Assembly: GCA_001972305.1 (NCBI GenBank)
Contig: BDDD01005851.1
Coordinates: forward strand, 1-64,000
Length of the DNA: 64,000 nucleotides
Origin: Cephalotus follicularis
Taxonomy: Eukaryota; Streptophyta; Magnoliopsida; Oxalidales; Cephalotaceae
Direction of reading: 5' to 3'
Part shown: in pieces, positions 59,410 to 64,000 of the stretch
Layout of the letters: every line of letters starts with the position of its first letter
How positions within the stretch are numbered: the first letter of the stretch is position 1
The notes under the pieces: model-generated
What the model saw: only the letters and a program-made list of their open reading frames with translations
Told to the model about the DNA's origin: nothing
Database searches by the model: none
Position numbers and translations under genes: made by a program

Positions 59410-60940
59410 TATAATGCCCCGAATATATATATATATATATAAAGACACCATGTGTTAAAATGCCTGGTGCCTCAAAATAAGAAAAGAGAGACAAGAGAAT
59501 GAGAGTGGGAGACGACAGAGAGAGTGAGAGACAGAGGGACGAAGAGCACGCCAGAGAAGACGATGCCGGGCGAGGATCTCAAAGGGCGAAAGCGTGCGAC
59601 GCAGGTCCAGGTAACCTCTCTCCTCTTCTGTTTTCTTTTCTTCTCTTCTCCCCGACGTTGTGCGTCACTGTCGCACTTCCACCGCCGATTTCATCATAGG
59701 TGAGGGCCAGACTTTGCCTAGAAGACCAACTCTACCCACCGTGATGACGATTTGGTGAATCCCGATCAAAAACAGCTAGATTTAGACGACTGAGTCAACT
59801 TAGTCATTCTAAATCGCTGCCACCTGTGACACGGCGTTTGACGCCGAGTCACAGAGAGTTACGGTCACCAATGGGTTGATCGCGAGTTTTTAATGCCGGT
59901 TATGGTGTGACTGAAGCTTAGGTGACCTGGCTGGAGCTCCGCGAGTCGTGCCAATGCCGATTCACGGTGAGTCACGGTTACCAATGTATAGATCGGCCAA
60001 TTTGGAGCCTATTTATGTCGTGGCCAAAGTTCCAATATATTGGCCAGAATTTGGCCTGAGCTCCAGTGACGACAATGTGTATTTGCTACCTGGGTGTAGA
60101 TCGTAATGGAATGTGATGGTTATTGCAGTGATTCTAAAAGAGAAAGGGAACTCTGTTGACACGAGATGGAGTTGTGCTCGTGACAACGAGTGAAGCTTCG
60201 AGGAGGTGGCAGTTTGTCGATTCTGCTGCAAGCCCTCCCAACTCGCAGCTCAATTGGTAACATGTAGGGTTTACATATGCTTCGATGGTGCGTGCTCAGA
60301 TGACTATTGGCTTGATCCCATTCGTATACGCCGGTATGGGACGGTAGTATAGGAATGGTAGATCACTAGAGCATGGTTATACTATTTTGCTTGCATTCAT
60401 GCAGTTTGAACGGATTGTATGGATTGATATGCTATTCATCGATGATTATGTGCTAAATGAACTGTTACGGTTATGTATGATTGATTGTATTGTATGAGAC
60501 TAAATGAGATAACCCATTCATGACCCTCATGTCTGTCTTAAAGGTCATGAATGTTAGACCAAATCATATAGTGTTTACCCCACATCGTGGGAGGACCAAT
60601 ATGGATAATGTCTACCCCATATCGTGGGAGGACCGATATGGATAATGTTTATCCCACATCGTGGGAGGACCGATATGGATAATGTTTACCCCACATCGTG
60701 GGAGGACCGATATGGATAATGTTTACCCCACATCGTGGGAGGACCGATATGGATAATGTTTACCCCACATCATGGGAGGACCGATATGGATAATGTTTAC
60801 CCCACATCATGGGAGGATCGATATGGATAATGTTTATCCCACATCGTGGGAGGACCGATATGGGTAGTGCTTGCCCAACAACGTGGGAGGACCGATATGG
60901 ACGGTATGGTATGGATATGGTATGCATGGACCTATGGTAT
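59410..60940 (+). mobile_element. LTR K (C-family LTR, partial)
   Basis: It starts TATAATGCCCCG, readable as TGTAACGCCCC with two transitions. It shares with C the block near 59700-59990 (GGGCCAGACTTTGCC-like, ACGACTGAGTCAACT, GACACGGCG). It ends without a normal LTR edge, at the Gag of element M. It contains the 37-bp array. Confidence 0.72.
60571..60905. repeat. 37-bp tandem array (nine copies)
   Basis: The unit contains GTTTACCCCACATCGTGGGA followed by GGACCGATATGGATAAT. The word ATCGTGG recurs at 60584, 60621, 60658, 60695, 60732, 60769, 60806, 60843 and 60880, exactly 37 apart. Each unit carries the inverted repeat CCCAC-ATC-GTGGG. There are no unique spacers. Confidence 0.97.
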
Positions 60941-62625
60941 GCAGCCTCTTCCAATAACAGATGCAAGCTAATACGGCGAACATGGAACAGATTCGGCAAA
61001 TGTACGAGGCTAACCGGGCCTATAATCAGGCTCCTGAAGCTTGTCATACCGGTGGATTTGGCCGAGATTTGGAGCGGTTCATGAGACAGAATCCTCCGAC
61101 ATTTAATGGTGAGCTGAATGCTACTGTGGCCGAGCAGTGGATTAGAGAATTGGAGAAAATATTTTCTACCCTGGAGTGTACTGATGAACAGAAACTCAAC
61201 TTTGCTGTATACCGCTTATGGGGCGAGGCTACCTGTTGGTGGGAAAGGACTGAAGCAAAGTGGGAATCTCGTGGACTTGACAGGATTTGGGACAGATTTT
61301 AGTCTGAGTTCCTTGAAACTTATGTGCCACAGATAGAGCATGACCGGAGGGAGACCGAACTGATGGAGTTACGTCAAGGGGACATGAGGGTAGCTCAGTA
61401 CCAGACTAGATTTGTGGAGCTGGCAAGACATACACCTTATCTTGTGGAGGGTGAATCACGGGTGATCCAAAGGTTCCTAAAAGGCCTTCGACCTGACATC
61501 AAATCTAAACTGTTGATGCTGCAGCTAACCTCTTTTGTAGATGTTGCGGAGAGGGCGATGATTCTTGAAGCAGATGCGAATGAAAGGAGAGCGGAGCGGT
61601 CTCGTACTAATCAATCGAGGAACGCACAGTCACAGGGGCAGGGGAGTAATAATCCTGCTAAGTCAACAAAGTCTGACAACAAAGCTCACGGAGGTTCTCG
61701 ACGCAGAAACTCACGATCAAGGACACCTAGCCGAAGCAGTCAACAAAATGCGGGTGGATGTACTTTCTGTGGTCGTCAGAACCATGATGAGACTGAATGC
61801 TGGAAAAAGATGGGGAAATGCTTGAGGTGTGGTTCACAAGAACATATGCTGAACAGATGTCCTATGGTGAGTGATCAGGCACGCGGCCAACAAGGAAGTG
61901 CTGGTGCAAGTGGTAGTGTTGCGGCTACTCAACCGCGGAAGGATACCGGGAAAGGGATTGTGAAAGGTAGGGTCTACACCTTATCTAAAGATGATGTGCC
62001 AGAATCTACTACTGTTGTGGGATGTACTCTTTATATATCTGGCATACTAGCTCATGTACTAATTGACCCTGGTGCGACACATCCATTCATTGCATCTAAA
62101 TTTGCTCACAATTTGCATGGTATTACATCTAGATTACCTTATGTATTGGAGGTGAGTACTCCTGCGGGTACTTGTCTTCTATCTGACGCTGTTATGAAAG
62201 ATTATGAGATCATGGTAGCTGGGATTCAGTTATCTGTTGACTTGATAGTGTTACCTATCCGGGATTTCGATGTAATCTTGGGAATGGACTGGTTGTATGC
62301 TCATCATGCTTGTGTTGATTGCTATAACAAGATGATGAACTTTTATCTTCAAGATGGGACTGAGTGCAAGCTTATCGGGGAGAAGAATGTTTCTGCTCCG
62401 ATCATTTCATATACTCGAGCACAGAAGTATCTCAAGCAAGGATGCGAAGGCTATTTGGCGTATGTGATTGATCATACGAAAGGTACGCCTAGTATTGAAC
62501 AAGTGCCTATTGTATGTGAATTTCCTGATGTATTTCCAGATGAACTCACTTCGTTGCCACCGGAGAGAGATATAGAGTTCAGTATTGAGCTGTTGCCTGG
62601 AACTGCTCCTATATCCAAAGCACCA
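60941..62625 (+). pseudogene. Element M: Gag and protease (5' truncated)
   Basis: It begins inside Gag at LFQ-stop-QMQANTANMEQI. It shows FGRDLERFMRQNPPTFNGEL, YRLWGEATCWWER (family: ATHWWEM), FLKGLRPDI, and the knuckles CTFCGRQNHDETEC and CLRCGSQEHMLNRC. The protease has LIDPGATHPFIA (Ser of the usual HSFIA is Pro), DLIVLPIRDFDVILGMDW and the linker to RT ([28 protein letters not shown]). The stop at 61300 (TAG for Gln) is the only break after 60960; the frame then runs 440 codons. RT is missing from 62626. Confidence 0.93.
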
Positions 62626-62860
62626 AAACAGTTTCAGACTTTGTTTATGTTTCAGTTATGATTTAAGTATTTGGACATCAGATTATGATCCGTTTTTAGT
62701 TATGTTTTGACTTAAATTTCAGACTCTTTTTATATCAGTTTGCAATAAGATATGTTTTCAGACCACCACATCCGTTTCGTATCAGTCTTTTGTTAGATTT
62801 ATGTTATGTTTCAGTTTAGCATTAAGACCTGTAAGGGCTCCCACCATCGGGGGTGTTACA
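62626..62860 (-). mobile_element. Short LTR fragment at M's deletion
   Basis: It has TTTCAGAC/ATGTTTTGAC-rich DNA unlike M. Its right edge GGGGGTGTTACA is the complement of an LTR start TGTAACACCCCC. It replaces RT, RNase H and the integrase core, so it is a remnant of an insertion involved in the deletion. Confidence 0.5.
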
Positions 62861-63172
62861 GTAGGGGATGTAGCATTTCAGATCGCACTACCACCTAGTT
62901 TGTCAGATGTGCATAACGTATTTCATGTCTCCATGTTACGGAAATACGTGTCTGACCCATCTCACATATTGAGCTACGACCCTGGATTCATCAGTCCTAG
63001 ATTGTCTTATAAAGAGAGGCCGACAAGGATAATGGATCGAATGGAGAAGGTGCTGAGGAATAAGCCTATTCCTATGCTAAAAATGTTGTGGCGTTTTCAC
63101 GGAGCGGAAGAAGCTACATGGGAGTGTGAGGACGAAATGATAGAGACATTTCCCCACTTGTTTGGAAAGTAA
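62861..63172 (+). pseudogene. Element M: integrase C-terminus with chromodomain
   Basis: GDVAFQIALPPSL, NVFHVSMLRKYVSDPSHILS, MEKVLRNKPIPMLKMLWRFH and then EEATWECEDEM and FPHLFGK with natural stop at 63170. The chromodomain aromatic residues of LW and TWE are kept. The frame is open. Confidence 0.93.
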
Positions 63173-63199
63173 GGGCTAAATTCGAGGATGAATTTTCTT

Positions 63200-63213
63200 T
63201 AAGGAGGGGGGAA
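63200..63213 (+). promoter_or_regulatory. Polypurine tract of element M
   Basis: AAGGAGGGGGGAA directly before the LTR start TGTAATAACCGC. Confidence 0.9.
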
Positions 63214-64000
63214 TGTAATAACCGCAATTTCAACTAATGTATATTGCGCCAATTTTAAATAAAATATACATTTTGTTGAGATTATTTGTCCAATTATCAT
63301 AATAACTGTGATTTTTGAATGCTTGGGTTGATTTGAGATGCAAATTGGTAAAACAAACTTAAGAAACCCTAAAACCAGCTCAAACAGCCGACTGTCAGAG
63401 GGTAATAGTCGACTAGTTGATTCGTGGAAGAGACAGTCGACTGCCACAGGACGACACTCGACCGGAGTGACACAGAGCAGGCGTCTGGCATGCGCAGAGA
63501 CAGTGATGACAAGTGTGCTAATCGTGGCATGCATGAGGGATGCGTGTCACCATCTGCCATAACATGCAAGAGGAGTGCCTTGCATGTCCTCTATTCCATC
63601 TGCAAGATTGCAGACCTGCAACCTGCAAAAACAGAAGAGAAAGAGTGAGAGACAGGTGCATGTGAGAGAGAGAAGGAAAAGAGAGAAGGCTGAGTAATGG
63701 AGTCTGATGATTCCTAAGAATTCTAAGCTCTATATCAGCTGTTAGAATAGAGTGTGAATGTTAGAAAACACTGAAGATAGAGGAGATCTTGCTGGAGAAT
63801 TCTTAAAGCTTGCATGTTGGAAGTTAGAGCTTCAAGAGAGTGTTAACCTTGAATCTTCCTGGTAAGTACCCAATCCGAACTCACTGCTGATATGATAATG
63901 TAACTAGGAGGATGTTAGATATATCTTCTGCCAACTTGATTAAGAGTTAATAAGTTGAATTGGGATAGAATTGGTAAAGGGTTCAATAAAGGTTGTAACT
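63214..64000 (+). mobile_element. 3' LTR of element M (runs out of the window)
   Basis: It starts TGTAATAACCGCAATTTCAA. Motifs CAGCCGACTG, AGTCGACT and CAGTCGACTG lie at 63383-63468. A promoter-like CTATATCAGCTGTTAG is at 63730. Most of the R/U5 part lies beyond 64000. Confidence 0.92.

Noticed and set aside
60571..60905. CRISPR-like array with palindromic repeats
   Set aside because: Repeats are directly adjacent with no unique spacers, and the context is a plant LTR.

Overview
This is a plant nuclear window made almost entirely of nested LTR retrotransposons; I found no host protein-coding gene. The evidence for a plant (an angiosperm is likely, the species cannot be named) is the Ty3/gypsy chromodomain elements of Tekay/Del type (long 2-2.7 kb LTRs, initiator-Met tRNA primer sites, two-knuckle Gag, chromodomain at the end of integrase), a Ty1/copia element of SIRE/Maximus type, and a decayed fragment of plant-like 18S rDNA. 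All protein-coding remnants are interrupted by stops, deletions or later insertions, mostly of the C-to-T kind expected from cytosine methylation.

Layout. 1-2986: 3' part of a minus-strand LTR (D1) with a 27-bp tandem array. 2987-4440: unrecognised AT-rich DNA. 4440-8385: a minus-strand gypsy relic (R) in which the stretch from Gag to RNase H is replaced by 5' ETS-like DNA plus the first ~495 bases of 18S rRNA, in the sense of the element. 8386-37127: minus-strand Tekay element B, split by two later insertions. Element A (10470-25736, plus strand, target duplication ACGTG) sits in B's integrase; A in turn carries E (14555-20145, minus strand, TGGAC), a Gag-only non-autonomous element. Solo LTR C (28616-33773, CCTCA) sits in B's gag and itself carries solo LTR D2 (29869-32304, TTGTA). 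37128-39256: LTR-like DNA without genes. 39257-56072: LTR F, interrupted by the copia element S (39341-54966). S is broken up by solo LTR H (46156-48743, ATTCT) and two pieces of another Tekay element X, with two exactly ordered segmental duplications around the X pieces. S carries an extra ORF between pol and the 3' LTR. 56073-64000: LTR J with a gag start, LTR K inserted in it, and element M, which keeps gag-protease and the integrase end but has lost RT, RNase H and the integrase core.

The most striking shared feature is a set of short palindromes centred on GTCGAC. They occur in two versions (CAGTCGACTG and AGCGTCGACGCT), clustered on both sides of the TATA box in gypsy LTRs, and the second version also occurs in the unrelated copia LTRs and again inside S, directly upstream of a TATAAAA and the extra ORF. 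This looks like a regulatory module shared by retroelements of two superfamilies. The nesting with five recognisable target duplications gives a relative order: B before A and C; A before E; C before D2; S before H; J before K.
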